NCBI RefSeq assembly: GCF_014851675.1
Contig: NZ_JACVAE010000001.1
Span: 310,001-374,000 of the forward strand
Reading direction: 5' to 3'
Source: Rhizobium sp. ARZ01
GTDB taxonomy: Bacteria; Pseudomonadota; Alphaproteobacteria; Rhizobiales; Rhizobiaceae
DNA length: 64,000 bases
Of this stretch, positions 39,753 to 50,900 are shown piece after piece (position 1 is the stretch's first letter; every line of letters begins with the position of its first letter). The notes under the pieces are model-generated. The model was not told where the DNA came from, searched no databases, and worked only from the letters and a program-made list of their open reading frames with translations. Position numbers and translations under genes: made by a program.

Positions 39753-39899
39753 ATGAGCAAGAACGCCCTCTATATGATCATTGGTGCACTGATCGTCGTT
39801 GTGGTTGGATTTTCCTACTATGCCTATCAGGAGGAAAAACAGCCTGACGGAGTGGAGATCAGGGTCGGTAAGGACGGGTTGTCAATCCAGGAAAAATGA
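39753..39899 (+). CDS. Small single-helix membrane protein
   Basis: A 48-residue protein with AAGGGA before the ATG at 39753. One transmembrane helix (LYMIIGALIVVVVGFSYYAYQEE) is followed by a short charged tail (GVEIRVGKDGLSIQEK). It is conserved in style with tiny rhizobial membrane proteins, but no function is known. It lies between smc and ppdK in the same direction. Confidence 0.7.
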   Translation: MSKNALYMIIGALIVVVVGFSYYAYQEEKQPDGVEIRVGKDGLSIQEK

Positions 39900-39976
39900 T
39901 GCCTTCCGGGGGGTGGTATTGCGCCTCTTTCCGCAAATTTTCATGCTTCGTAATGCCTTGAATGTTGCGATGCCGT

Positions 39977-39996
39977 TGCAATGTTGGTGCATTGCA
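39977..39996. promoter_or_regulatory. Palindrome in the ppdK upstream region
   Basis: TGCAATG-TTGGTG-CATTGCA is a perfect 7-bp inverted repeat about 90 bases before the ppdK start. It could be a regulator binding site for ppdK; no protein is proposed. Confidence 0.4.
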
Positions 39997-40082
39997 GCAT
40001 TTTGTCGTGTGCACTCCGTTTCCAACGCGTGCCATATGCTGTAAATCTGTCATAAAGTACTGTTTCGGGGTGGAGAACAGCA

Positions 40083-42755
<2,673 letters not shown>

Positions 42756-42788
42756 GTCCGGGATATCGGTGGCAGGCGTCGCGACCTG

Positions 42789-43055
42789 TCACCACCAGCC
42801 CGGACCAGGCCCGTACCAGGGACGATTCCAGCTGCCGAATTCGACGGCGGTCTCGACACGTCTTGCGCGGGCGTCGGCGGCGCGATTGAGGTCGATGCGT
42901 TGCAGGCAGTCGGCAAAGGCGGTCGTGCCGCGTTTGAAGCCATAGCCGAGGCATTGCTGCTCGTCGGCGGCGCGTTGCTGCTCCGGTGTTATCGTCTGAC
43001 AACCGGCAAGGATCGCGGCCGTTGCAGCCAGCGCCAACAGCATCTGCGCACGCAT
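42789..43055 (-). CDS. Small lipoprotein
   Basis: An 88-residue protein with a lipoprotein signal (LLALAATAAILAGC). The mature part has ADEQQCLGYGFKRGTTAFADCLQRIDLNRAADARA, with two further cysteines that may form a disulfide, and a Trp/Gly/Pro-rich tail. This QQC-x-GYGF-x-GT-x-FA-x-C pattern is widespread in rhizobial lipoproteins of unknown role. It is convergent with ppdK. Confidence 0.75.
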   Translation of the reverse strand: MRAQMLLALAATAAILAGCQTITPEQQRAADEQQCLGYGFKRGTTAFADCLQRIDLNRAADARARRVETAVEFGSWNRPWYGPGPGWW

Positions 43056-43127
43056 CCCAGCCTCCGTCGCAATCGGCCACGCGCTTCCACTGAAAGAGAT
43101 ATAGCGAGACCGATCAGGCAGGCAAGT

Positions 43128-43523
43128 TTACTGCATGCGCTCGAGAACGCCGACGAAGGAGTCGGCGAAATTCTTCAGGCCGGTCGTTTCCTCGCTCGGA
43201 TCCTCGACGCGAATGCCGGTGCCGCTGTCGTCGAGAAGCGCGAAGACGATCTTCATGTCGTTGCTGTTTGCTTCGGGAATGCGCAGTGCCGCGATGCGCT
43301 GGCAATCCTCGGCGAGACCTGAGGCCGGCAGGTCGAAGAGGAACTCGCCGCCGAGCGCCTTTGCCGCGCGGTGCACCGCCTCGGAAAACCCGTCCTGCTC
43401 GGTCGCAAAACCATCCAGGGAAAGCTCGAGCTCGACCAGTTCGAGCGCGAGGGTGGGGTCGCTGGAGGGAGGAGGCAAGGCGAGTGGCCGTGCGTGCTGT
43501 ACGGTCATCTGTGTCGGCAACAT
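43128..43523 (-). CDS. Conserved hypothetical protein
   Basis: A 131-residue soluble protein starting at 43523, with an AAAGGAG site upstream. No signal or membrane segment is evident. It has an acidic and hydrophobic mix (LALELVELELSLDGFATEQDGFSEAVHRAAKALGGEFLFDLP) and the C-terminus FADSFVGVLERMQ. I do not recognise a named family. It is in the same direction as the small lipoprotein, with a 72-base gap. Confidence 0.65.
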   Translation of the reverse strand: MLPTQMTVQHARPLALPPPSSDPTLALELVELELSLDGFATEQDGFSEAVHRAAKALGGEFLFDLPASGLAEDCQRIAALRIPEANSNDMKIVFALLDDSGTGIRVEDPSEETTGLKNFADSFVGVLERMQ

Positions 43524-43735
43524 ATAACAAAGCTCCTTTCGCCCGCCCGCGGCAAAAATCGTTAACGAGCGTGTCAATTTTGCGGCACACAAGGGAATTC
43601 GGTCGCCGGTCCGGCATTCCACCGATTTCTCGAATCCTTGATTGACGTCGGGGCTACGAGATAGTTGTCTGGCAGCACTGATTTGCGCGCGCCTTCGAGC
43701 TTGAGCGATGCGCGGGCGAAGAAGAGGATCTGCCA

Positions 43736-44644
43736 ATGGCGATGGTCATTCGATACGAGCGGCCCTATTCCCACGCGGCGCACTGGGCGCGGCGCATGGC
43801 CGCCTTTGCCCTCGTACTTTTTCTCGCCGCGTCCCTGTCCCATCGCTTCGGGCCGCTGACGACGCCGCATTTCCTCGTGCTTGCCGGTATTGCGGCTGGC
43901 CTGGCTCTGATTGCCGTTCTGCTTGCCTTCGTCGGACTGGTCCGCCTGTGGCGAGTCGGCGCGCGCGGCGGCAAGGCAGCGTTTGCAGCACTTCTGCTTG
44001 CAGCGCTTCCGCTCGGGGTGCCCGGTTTCGCCGCCTATGCCTATTTCACCCGACCGATGATCTACGATGTCACGACCGACCCATACGCATCGCCCCCCTG
44101 GCTGAAGGTGCCGATTGCGGAGCAGGATTTTCTGCCGCGGCCGCCCGTGACGCTCAGGGATCGGGAAGTCCAGGATGCCTCCTATCCGGGGCTGACCGGC
44201 CGCCGTTATGAGGGCGCGCTCGACCGCGTTCTGCAGGGCGTGCGCAAGGTCGCTGAAGAACAGAAGATCGTCTTCACCGAGGAAAGCGGACTGGAGAATG
44301 TGATTGCCGATCTCGAAGATCTGGTGGTCAAACAGGATGCGGACAAGTCCGGCGAAAGCGAAGTTGCCGTCATCCCGGTTCCCTCCGAACGCCCGGTCGA
44401 GCAGGGGCTTCTGCCGAACAATGGTGGGCCGAGCGACGTGATCCTGCAGGGGGAGTGGCGCTCGCTGTTGTTCGGCTTCCGCTTCGACGTTTCGATCCGA
44501 TTGCGTGAGGAGGAGGAGACGGCGCTTGTCGACATGCGCGTCGCCTCGCGCTATGGCCCGCACGATCTCGGCATGGGGGCCGCCTTCGCCGCGAGATACC
44601 TGAAGGCGCTCGACGCCGAGCTGCTGGGAATTGCCGGCGACTAG
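43736..44644 (+). CDS. DUF1499 membrane protein
   Basis: A 302-residue protein. Three membrane helices in the first 110 residues (AAFALVLFLAASLSHRF, FLVLAGIAAGLALIAVLLAFVGLV, AAFAALLLAALPLGVPGFAAYAYF) are followed by a DUF1499 domain starting near YDVTTDPYASPPWL, with SDVILQGEWRSLLFGFRFDVSIRLREEEETALVDMRVASRYGPHDLG. The role is unknown. The start has a GAGG site. Divergent from the preceding hypothetical gene. Confidence 0.85.
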   Translation: MAMVIRYERPYSHAAHWARRMAAFALVLFLAASLSHRFGPLTTPHFLVLAGIAAGLALIAVLLAFVGLVRLWRVGARGGKAAFAALLLAALPLGVPGFAAYAYFTRPMIYDVTTDPYASPPWLKVPIAEQDFLPRPPVTLRDREVQDASYPGLTGRRYEGALDRVLQGVRKVAEEQKIVFTEESGLENVIADLEDLVVKQDADKSGESEVAVIPVPSERPVEQGLLPNNGGPSDVILQGEWRSLLFGFRFDVSIRLREEEETALVDMRVASRYGPHDLGMGAAFAARYLKALDAELLGIAGD

Positions 44645-44787
44645 CCGAAATGTCGTGACCGCATCAGCCTCTGGGCTCGGTCGAGGTCAGATCGGTGCGA
44701 CGATGCCGGAACGAGCGCCGCGGCATTTCCTTGACGCCTTTGCAATGCGCGCTATCTTGAGTTGATCTTCAACCGAGGGCCGTGCAC

Positions 44788-45039
44788 ATGGAAGACGCAG
44801 GCGTTGGCTGGATCGCCGCCATCCTCATTGGCGGCATTGCTGGATGGTTGGCCGAGATGTTCATGAAGTCGCAATTGGGCGTGTTCATGAACATTGTGCT
44901 CGGCATTGTTGGCGCCTTCGTCGCCAATCTGCTTTTGAGCCTGATCGGCGTGAACCTTGGCGGATGGCTCGGCTACCTGATTGCCGGCTTCATCGGTGCT
45001 TGCATCCTGATCGCTATAGCGCGCGCGGTCAGGCGCTAG
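44788..45039 (+). CDS. GlsB/YeaQ/YmgE family small membrane protein
   Basis: An 83-residue protein with three predicted helices. GWIAAILIGGIAGWLAEMFMKSQLGVFMNIVLGIVGAFVANLLLSLIGV is the transglycosylase-associated (GlsB/YeaQ) pattern, including the AGWLA and NIVLGIVGA Gly motifs. Members are stress-related inner-membrane proteins of unknown mechanism. ATG at 44788 is preferred over an in-frame GTG at 44782. Confidence 0.88.
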   Translation: MEDAGVGWIAAILIGGIAGWLAEMFMKSQLGVFMNIVLGIVGAFVANLLLSLIGVNLGGWLGYLIAGFIGACILIAIARAVRR

Positions 45040-45066
45040 CAAGGGATGGCAGCGGCTGCAACACCC

Positions 45067-45984
45067 TCAGCCCGGCAGGTAGATGCCGTGCAGTGACGGC
45101 GGCCCCTCGGTGACGATCTCGCCGCGCTCGACGAGGTCCTCCAGATGCGCCAGCACCGACAGTGCCGCCGCGCCGTGCAGGCGCGGATCGGTGTCCTTGT
45201 AGATCGCTTTCACCATGTCTGCGATCAGCCGGTCACCCTTGCGGATGCGCTCTTTCACGGCCCGCTCGCGCATCTTGCGGTGCGTCCTGAGGCCGCGCAG
45301 GAAGGATGACGGTTCGGTGACCGGCCCGCCGTGGCCCGGCAGATAGAGCCGGTCATCGCGCTCGAGCAGCCTTTCCAGCGAGGCCATGTAGTCGGCCATC
45401 GCACCATCCGGCGGCGCCACGATCGTCGTTGCCCAGGCCATCACATGGTCGGCGGAAAACAGGATGCCGGTGCCGTCGAGAGCGAACGCCGCATGGTTGG
45501 CCGTATGCCCGGGCGTCAACAGCGCTGTCAGCGACCAGCCGTCGCCAAACACGCGCTCGCCATGGGCAAGCGCCATGTCGGGTACGAAGTCGCTGTCGGA
45601 GCTTTCGGCGAATGGATTGATCTCACCGATAAAGAGAGGACGCGCCGCGCGGTGCGGCCCCTCTGCGACGATCAGAGCACCCGTCTCCGCCTTCAGCCGG
45701 CGGGCCAGCGGGGAGTGGTCGCGATGGGTATGGCTGACAGCGATATGCGTCACCTCGCGCCCCTTCAGCGCCTTCATCAGCGCCTGAAAATGCGCTTCAT
45801 CCTCCGGGCCGGGATCGATGACGGCGACCGAGCGGTCGCCGACGATGTAGCTGTTGGTGCCGTGGAAGGTGAACGGCGAAGGATTGTTGACGGTAATGCG
45901 CTGCACATGTTCGGCAACCGGCACAGCCTCGCCATGTGCCGGCTGAAATTCAAGGTTGAAGGTGGGAGAAGCGGACTTTCTCAC
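45067..45984 (-). CDS. Metallo-beta-lactamase-fold hydrolase
   Basis: A 305-residue MBL-fold protein of the LACTB2/glyoxalase-II-like class. The zinc motif is SHTHRDHSPLARRL, with GDRSVAVIDPGPEDEAH before it and LLTPGHTANHAAFALDGTGILFSADHVM after it. A C-terminal helical domain (VKERIRKGDRLIADMVKAIYKDTD) follows, as in LACTB2-like proteins. The substrate is not clear. It overlaps the upstream cupin gene by 4 bases. Confidence 0.9.
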   Translation of the reverse strand: MRKSASPTFNLEFQPAHGEAVPVAEHVQRITVNNPSPFTFHGTNSYIVGDRSVAVIDPGPEDEAHFQALMKALKGREVTHIAVSHTHRDHSPLARRLKAETGALIVAEGPHRAARPLFIGEINPFAESSDSDFVPDMALAHGERVFGDGWSLTALLTPGHTANHAAFALDGTGILFSADHVMAWATTIVAPPDGAMADYMASLERLLERDDRLYLPGHGGPVTEPSSFLRGLRTHRKMRERAVKERIRKGDRLIADMVKAIYKDTDPRLHGAAALSVLAHLEDLVERGEIVTEGPPSLHGIYLPG

Positions 45985-46277
45985 TTGTACTCGATCTCGA
46001 TGAAGCTCATCAGTTCGTCGCCGCCATTGACGATGTTGTGGGCAATCCCGGCCTCGCGGCGATAGACGATGCCAGCCGGCCGATGCACCGGGTAGGTGCC
46101 ACTCTCATCCTCCACCGTCATGTTGCAATCCGTCATTGGCACGACCACGTAACCGAGCCCGTGCACGTGATGGCCGGTATCGGCACCGGGCTCAAAGTCC
46201 CAGCGGGTGACACGCACGACGTTGTCGTCAAGAAGCAGGGTGGGTACAGCAGGTGGGCGGGCACGGAACTGGCTCAT
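45981..46277 (-). CDS. Cupin-domain protein
   Basis: A 98-residue single-cupin protein. The first cupin motif is RWDFEPGADTGHHVHGLGYVVVPMTDC (metal-type His-x-His and Glu/Gly region), the second VHRPAGIVYRREAGIAHNIVNGG. The ATG at 46277 has GGA upstream, while the ATG at 46289 does not. It precedes and overlaps the MBL-fold gene, so the two are likely co-expressed. Confidence 0.83.
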   Translation of the reverse strand: MSQFRARPPAVPTLLLDDNVVRVTRWDFEPGADTGHHVHGLGYVVVPMTDCNMTVEDESGTYPVHRPAGIVYRREAGIAHNIVNGGDELMSFIEIEYK

Positions 46278-46633
46278 AGGGAAATCCATAGTAATTTATT
46301 AATATGCCGGCAGCGCCGACGTTTGAGGCGGCGTGTGCCGCGCGGACCTTAGCGCATAACCGTGATGGCCGGAATCGATTTTCGATGCGGTTCACGCGCA
46401 GAATCAGACTGTTATTGATCCGCACGCCTCCAGTCTTCGCGCGGCCGTGGGCACGCGCCACACGACGTACGGAACAGGTATAATTTGGCCAGCAATTGCA
46501 GGCGGAAGTCTCAGTCCCGAGGCACAGAACGATACGTGCGAAAAGAAACTTGGGCGGATGGGAACTTAAGGATTGTCCACCGGGATGAGCTTTGCTATCA
46601 GGCTCCCGCTTGGCGGGCACATGGCCCGCGCGT
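46278..46633. other. Intergenic region upstream of tRNA-Gln
   Basis: About 356 bases without a convincing gene. A weak promoter for the tRNA is possible at 46573-46600 (TTGTCC, 16-base spacer, CTATCA), about 34 bases before the tRNA. A further TATAAT occurs at 46479-46484 without a clear -35. Confidence 0.4.
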
Positions 46634-46708
46634 TGGGGCGTAGCCAAGCGGTAAGGCAGCGGTTTTTGGTACCGCCATCCCCTGGTTCGAATCCAGGCGC
46701 CCCAGCCA
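46634..46708 (+). tRNA. tRNA-Gln (anticodon TTG)
   Basis: A complete cloverleaf: acceptor TGGGGCG/CGCCCCA, anticodon stem GCGGT/ACCGC with loop TTTTGGT (anticodon TTG, Gln), T-arm CCTGG-TTCGAAT-CCAGG, discriminator G and an encoded CCA. The last 17 bases are also the left attachment copy of the integrated island, whose insertion keeps the tRNA intact. Confidence 0.95.
46692..46708 (+). repeat. Left attachment repeat inside the tRNA 3' end
   Basis: TCCAGGCGCCCCAGCCA, identical to 60206-60222. It comprises the end of the T-arm, the acceptor 3' strand and CCA, the standard target of tRNA-directed tyrosine integrases. Confidence 0.85.
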
Positions 46709-46760
46709 CTCTGTATAATGCCATTAAATTCAATGACTTATGGCGCGGGTTGCGTCCGTG

Positions 46761-46786
46761 GTAGTACACGCCAGTAGTACACGATG
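46761..46786 (+). repeat. Two 13-bp direct repeats at the left island end
   Basis: GTAGTACACGCCA followed directly by GTAGTACACGATG, 52 bases inside the left attachment copy. The same motif recurs three times at the right end (60109-60147). Confidence 0.8.
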
Positions 46787-46870
46787 GATGGACAGCTGGG
46801 GCTTGCCCGTCTTCCCTTTACACAGTCTGCTTCGCTGCTATCGTCGGCTCACTGATTCAGGAGCGTATGC

Positions 46871-48430
46871 GTGGCAAAAGAAGTGAATGGTGACCTCAGC
46901 TTCACGGCTGAGCTTTTCAAGGCAGCAGACAAGCTCAGGGGCAACCTGGAGCCCTCCGAATACAAGCACGTCGCTCTCGGCCTGATCTTTCTGAAGTACA
47001 TCTCCGATGCCTTCGAGGGGCTGCACGCCCGGCTCGAGGCGGATGATTATGCCGATGCGGAAGACCCGGAGGAATACCTCGCTGAGAACGTCTTCTGGGT
47101 GCCGAAGGAAGCCCGCTGGAGTTTCCTCCAGGCAAACGCCAAGCGCCCAGAGATCGGCAAGCTGATCGACGAGGCAATGGAGGCGATCGAGAAGGCCCCG
47201 TCGAATGAGGGGCTGAAGGGCGTGCTGCCAAAGAACTACGCCCGCCCCACGCTGAACAAGACGATGCTCGGTGAGTTGATCGACCTGTTCTCCAACATCG
47301 GCATGCATGACAGCTCCGACAAGGCCAAGGACCTGCTGGGCCGCGTCTACGAGTATTTTCTTTCGGGCTTCGCCAGTTCCGAGGGCAAGCGTGGTGGCGA
47401 GTTCTTTACGCCCCGCTCGGTGGTGCGCACGCTGGTCGAGATGCTGGAGCCATACAAGGGCCGCGTCTACGACCCCTGCTGCGGCTCGGGTGGCATGTTC
47501 GTGCAGTCGGAGAAGTTCATCGAGGAACACGGTGGACGGCGGGACGACATCGCCATCTATGGACAGGAGATCAATCACACCACCTGGCGCCTCGCCAAGA
47601 TGAACCTCGCCGTGCAGGGCATCGACGCAGACATCCGCTGGAACAACGAGGGCAGTTTTCACCGCGACGAACTGCCGGACATGAAGGCCGACTTCATCCT
47701 TGCCAACCCGCCCTTCAACATCTCCGACTGGGGCGGCGAGCGGTTGGCGGAGGATGCCCGCTGGAAGTTCGGCGTGCCGCCCAAGGGCAATGCCAACTTC
47801 GGATGGCTGCAGCACATCATCCACCATCTTGCCCCTCGCGGCACGGCAGGCGTGGTGCTCGCTAACGGCTCTATGTCATCGCAGCAGTCTGGCGAAGGCG
47901 ATATCCGCAAGGCGATGATCGAGGCTGATCAAGTGGACTGCATGGTGGCGCTGCCGGGTCAGTTGTTCTTCTCGACGCAGATACCCGCCTGCTTGTGGAT
48001 ACTGGCCCGTGACAAGAGCGCAAACGGCCACCGCGACCGGCGAGGCGAAATCCTGTTCATCGATGCCCGCAAACTTGGCTTCATGGTGGACCGTGTGCGC
48101 CGCGAGTTCACAGAAGAAGACATCGAGAAGATCGCCGGAAGCTACCATCGTTGGCGGGCCAAGCCTGAGACGCGGGATAAGAACAGCTGGTCGGAGTACC
48201 AGGACGAGCCGGGCTTCTGCAAGGCGGCGACCTTGGAAGAGGTGCGTAGCCACGGCCACGTGCTGACGCCGGGGCGCTATGTCGGTGCGGCAGATGTCGA
48301 GGATGATGGTGCGCCGTTCGCAGAGAAGATCGAAGGATTGGCCGGCGACCTTATGGCTCAGTTTGCCGAAGGACGTGTGCTCGAAGGGCGCATCGCCAAC
48401 GCTCTCGGCTGGGTGTCTGGCAATGACTAA
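46871..48430 (+). CDS. hsdM: Type I restriction-modification, M subunit
   Basis: A 519-residue N6-adenine methyltransferase subunit. An N-terminal helical HsdM domain ([31 protein letters not shown]) is followed by the SAM motif [11 protein letters not shown] (about 199-209) and the catalytic motif [11 protein letters not shown] (about 277). The GTG start follows AGGAG by 7 bases. It methylates the host site with HsdS and forms the nuclease with HsdR. First gene of a five-gene overlapping operon; it overlaps hsdS by 8 bases. Confidence 0.96.
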   Translation: MAKEVNGDLSFTAELFKAADKLRGNLEPSEYKHVALGLIFLKYISDAFEGLHARLEADDYADAEDPEEYLAENVFWVPKEARWSFLQANAKRPEIGKLIDEAMEAIEKAPSNEGLKGVLPKNYARPTLNKTMLGELIDLFSNIGMHDSSDKAKDLLGRVYEYFLSGFASSEGKRGGEFFTPRSVVRTLVEMLEPYKGRVYDPCCGSGGMFVQSEKFIEEHGGRRDDIAIYGQEINHTTWRLAKMNLAVQGIDADIRWNNEGSFHRDELPDMKADFILANPPFNISDWGGERLAEDARWKFGVPPKGNANFGWLQHIIHHLAPRGTAGVVLANGSMSSQQSGEGDIRKAMIEADQVDCMVALPGQLFFSTQIPACLWILARDKSANGHRDRRGEILFIDARKLGFMVDRVRREFTEEDIEKIAGSYHRWRAKPETRDKNSWSEYQDEPGFCKAATLEEVRSHGHVLTPGRYVGAADVEDDGAPFAEKIEGLAGDLMAQFAEGRVLEGRIANALGWVSGND

Positions 48431-49688
48431 ATGGCCGCGCGTCTCCGTTAAGGACGTCTGCTCGTTGATAGTTGATTGTGTCAATCGAACTGCACCAGTC
48501 GCCGACCACGAGACAACGTTTCGAATGATCAGGACAACTAACGTCAAGGACGGTCGCATTGACCTCTCCACCTGCAGGTACGTGGATGAGGCTACCTACG
48601 AGCGATGGACGAGGCGTGCACGAGTGCTTGATGGTGACGTCATCCTTACGCGCGAGGCTCCTATCGGTGAAGTCGGTTATGTGAGTGGATTGGGGACAGT
48701 ATTCCTTGGCCAACGCCTCATGCAGTATCGGCCTGACCCGAGGAAAATAGTTCCGCGGTACTTGTACTACACTTTTCGTTCGCCAGACCTCCAGCAGCAA
48801 TTTGGCGCCCATGACGGGTCAGGTTCAGTGGTTAGTCACATTCGTGTGGCCGATTGCCATGAGTTTAAGGTTTCACTGCCCCCAAAAGATCACCAAGAGC
48901 GGGTCGTTGAATTGCTCGGCGCCCTCGACGACAAGATCGAGCTGAACCGACAGATGAACGTGACGCTTGAGGCAATGGCCCAGGCGATCTTCCGCGACTG
49001 GTTCGTTGACTTTGGCCCGAGCCGCCGCAAGATCGAAGGTGCATCCGATCCTGTCGAGATCATGGGCGGTCTTGTCGCCGATGCCGAACGCTCGCAGCAA
49101 CTCGCCGATCACTTCCCTGCAAGGCTGGGCGACGACGGACTACCCGAGGGGTGGAGCGTAGGAAGACTTGAGGATGTGCTCGAGCTTTCATACGGCAAGT
49201 CCCTGACAAAGAGTGACCGTCGGGATGGTTCATTTCCGGTGTATGGTTCCGGCGGGATTGGTGGGTTCCATGATGCCGCACTGGTGAAAGGGCCGTCTGT
49301 AATCGTGGGCAGGAAGGGGACGATCGGCAGCCTGTACTGGGAGGACCGTGACTTCTATCCAATCGATACCGTCTTCTATGTGAGGTCGGAAAGGCCAATG
49401 ATCTACTGCTACCACCTCCTGCAGACGCTGGGGTTGGATGGCATGAATACGGATGCCGCTGTGCCGGGCCTAAACCGAAGCAACGCGTATCGCCTTGAGG
49501 TGGCAGTGGCCAGTCCAGCGATTGTACGGGAGTTTGGGCGCATCGCCGGACTTCTACGGCAGAGGATCACATCAAACGAGATAGAATGCCGCACGCTCGC
49601 CGCCACCCGTGACCTCCTTCTTCCCAAAGTGATGTCCGGCGAACTCAGCCTTCGAATAGCTGAAACGCAATTGGAGGCGGCACAGTGA
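48423..49688 (+). CDS. hsdS: Type I restriction-modification, specificity subunit
   Basis: A 421-residue specificity subunit. Two target-recognition domains (about 1-165 and 230-375) are each followed by a conserved helical spacer: [46 protein letters not shown] in the middle and [38 protein letters not shown] at the end. The two domains differ, so the target should be bipartite and asymmetric. The start overlaps the hsdM end. Its stop overlaps the start of the following unusual gene by 4 bases. Confidence 0.94.
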   Translation: MTKWPRVSVKDVCSLIVDCVNRTAPVADHETTFRMIRTTNVKDGRIDLSTCRYVDEATYERWTRRARVLDGDVILTREAPIGEVGYVSGLGTVFLGQRLMQYRPDPRKIVPRYLYYTFRSPDLQQQFGAHDGSGSVVSHIRVADCHEFKVSLPPKDHQERVVELLGALDDKIELNRQMNVTLEAMAQAIFRDWFVDFGPSRRKIEGASDPVEIMGGLVADAERSQQLADHFPARLGDDGLPEGWSVGRLEDVLELSYGKSLTKSDRRDGSFPVYGSGGIGGFHDAALVKGPSVIVGRKGTIGSLYWEDRDFYPIDTVFYVRSERPMIYCYHLLQTLGLDGMNTDAAVPGLNRSNAYRLEVAVASPAIVREFGRIAGLLRQRITSNEIECRTLAATRDLLLPKVMSGELSLRIAETQLEAAQ

Positions 49689-50443
49689 GCAGCGATGCAT
49701 TTCATCTGTGCCACACTCTGCTTACGCTGGGAGATGTGGTCTCCCGAAATCTGCAACTCTCGTACGGATGCGAGATCTCGTATGGGGAGGAAACCATCAC
49801 CGAGAGCTGCCTTCTTGAAATCTGGCGACGTCACTCTTCGATCGTTCACGTGGAAACCTTCACCAAGCGACAGGAGGCACGAAACGGTGCGGATTGGGAA
49901 TGGCATCTGATTGGCAGGGCTTACACCTTCAAAATGCGGGTTCAAGCGAAGCGTCTGGCTCGGAATGCCGGGAAAATGAGGAGCCTGTTCACATACAAAG
50001 CAAAGTCTTCTCTGGCACCTCAGGTGGACATGCTGATACGTGGCGCCGCAGCCATGAAGCTGATGCCAGTTCTTTGCTTTTACAGCCCTGAAACAGCCAG
50101 ACGAAAGTGGACAGCAGCCAAAATGCCCCTTGGATTGGAAGCTGGCTGCTTGATAGGGGATGCTTCAAAGATCACCACCGGGGGAAACAACGATCTCACC
50201 TCGTTGGAACACATCACCGTGCCGTGGCACTTTTTGGCCTGCCCTCTGACGAAGGCTTCCTCTGACTTCCCTTCGATTACACTTCTCAACGTGGGTAGTG
50301 ATGCAATGAAGGCTGAACTGCCGAAGTACATTGTTCCAACAGGCGGTGAGGAAGGTATTGTCGCCGCTGATGCGCGCCGAGCACTCGACCTGGAGTTTGG
50401 GGTAGTCGGTCGCATCAAGATCGACTGCCGCAACATGGGTTGA
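49685..50443 (+). CDS. DUF6615-like protein, possible nuclease, inside the hsd operon
   Basis: A 252-residue protein with a GTG start overlapping the hsdS stop by 4 bases. ETITESCLLEIWRRH, then HVETFTKRQEARNGADWEWHL and FKMRVQAKRL, recall DUF6615 proteins (family from memory, no search done). Asp70 and Glu72 in DWEW and Gln87-x-Lys89 in VQAKR could form a PD-(D/E)XK-type nuclease site of the QxK variant; Gln113 lies in a further conserved-looking helix. This role is inferred. Codon use looks less GC-rich than in hsdM or hsdR, as expected for a separately acquired gene. Confidence 0.65.
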   Translation: MSSDAFHLCHTLLTLGDVVSRNLQLSYGCEISYGEETITESCLLEIWRRHSSIVHVETFTKRQEARNGADWEWHLIGRAYTFKMRVQAKRLARNAGKMRSLFTYKAKSSLAPQVDMLIRGAAAMKLMPVLCFYSPETARRKWTAAKMPLGLEAGCLIGDASKITTGGNNDLTSLEHITVPWHFLACPLTKASSDFPSITLLNVGSDAMKAELPKYIVPTGGEEGIVAADARRALDLEFGVVGRIKIDCRNMG

Positions 50444-50456
50444 TGGGGGAGTGACG

Positions 50457-50900
50457 ATGTCTGTCGATGCGGTCACCAGAGCGGACGCCTCATCATCCCA
50501 ACCTCATGATTTGATGTGGGCCGCGTTGCGGAGGCTGGCCGCAGAATACAATCAGCGTGCGGCGGGGCGTATCATCCATGCTCTCCAGCGTCGGCATGCT
50601 TCCGGCGTCTTTGGCGACTACGAGCACAAGAGCCTTTGGGACGAGCTGTGTCACGATGCGCAAAACGGCCCCTACTTTGATGACGACGAGCCCTGGGACA
50701 GCATTCTGGAACCGCTCCTTCAGAAAGAGGTCGGCCGACTGACCGCCGCAGAAGTTGAGGCCCTTTGGCTCGCCGCAATACCTGATGTGGACGACTTGAC
50801 CACCGCCCCCCGCGATGCCGGCGTGATCAAAGAAGAGTTTAGGTCCGCGCTGATGCAGCGAGCCGGTGAGCGCAATCTTGAACGTTTCGAGGTCTGGTAA
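50457..50900 (+). CDS. Unrecognised small protein inside the hsd operon
   Basis: A 147-residue acidic, probably all-helical protein. The ATG at 50457 is preferred with GGGGGA 6 bases upstream; a GTG at 50451 is alternative. Features include [49 protein letters not shown] and [14 protein letters not shown]. The LWDE-x-C-x3-Q-x-GP stretch looks like a family signature, but I cannot name it. The stop overlaps the hsdR start by one base (TAATG), so it is coupled to hsdR. A regulatory or immunity role is speculation. Confidence 0.65.
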   Translation: MSVDAVTRADASSSQPHDLMWAALRRLAAEYNQRAAGRIIHALQRRHASGVFGDYEHKSLWDELCHDAQNGPYFDDDEPWDSILEPLLQKEVGRLTAAEVEALWLAAIPDVDDLTTAPRDAGVIKEEFRSALMQRAGERNLERFEVW

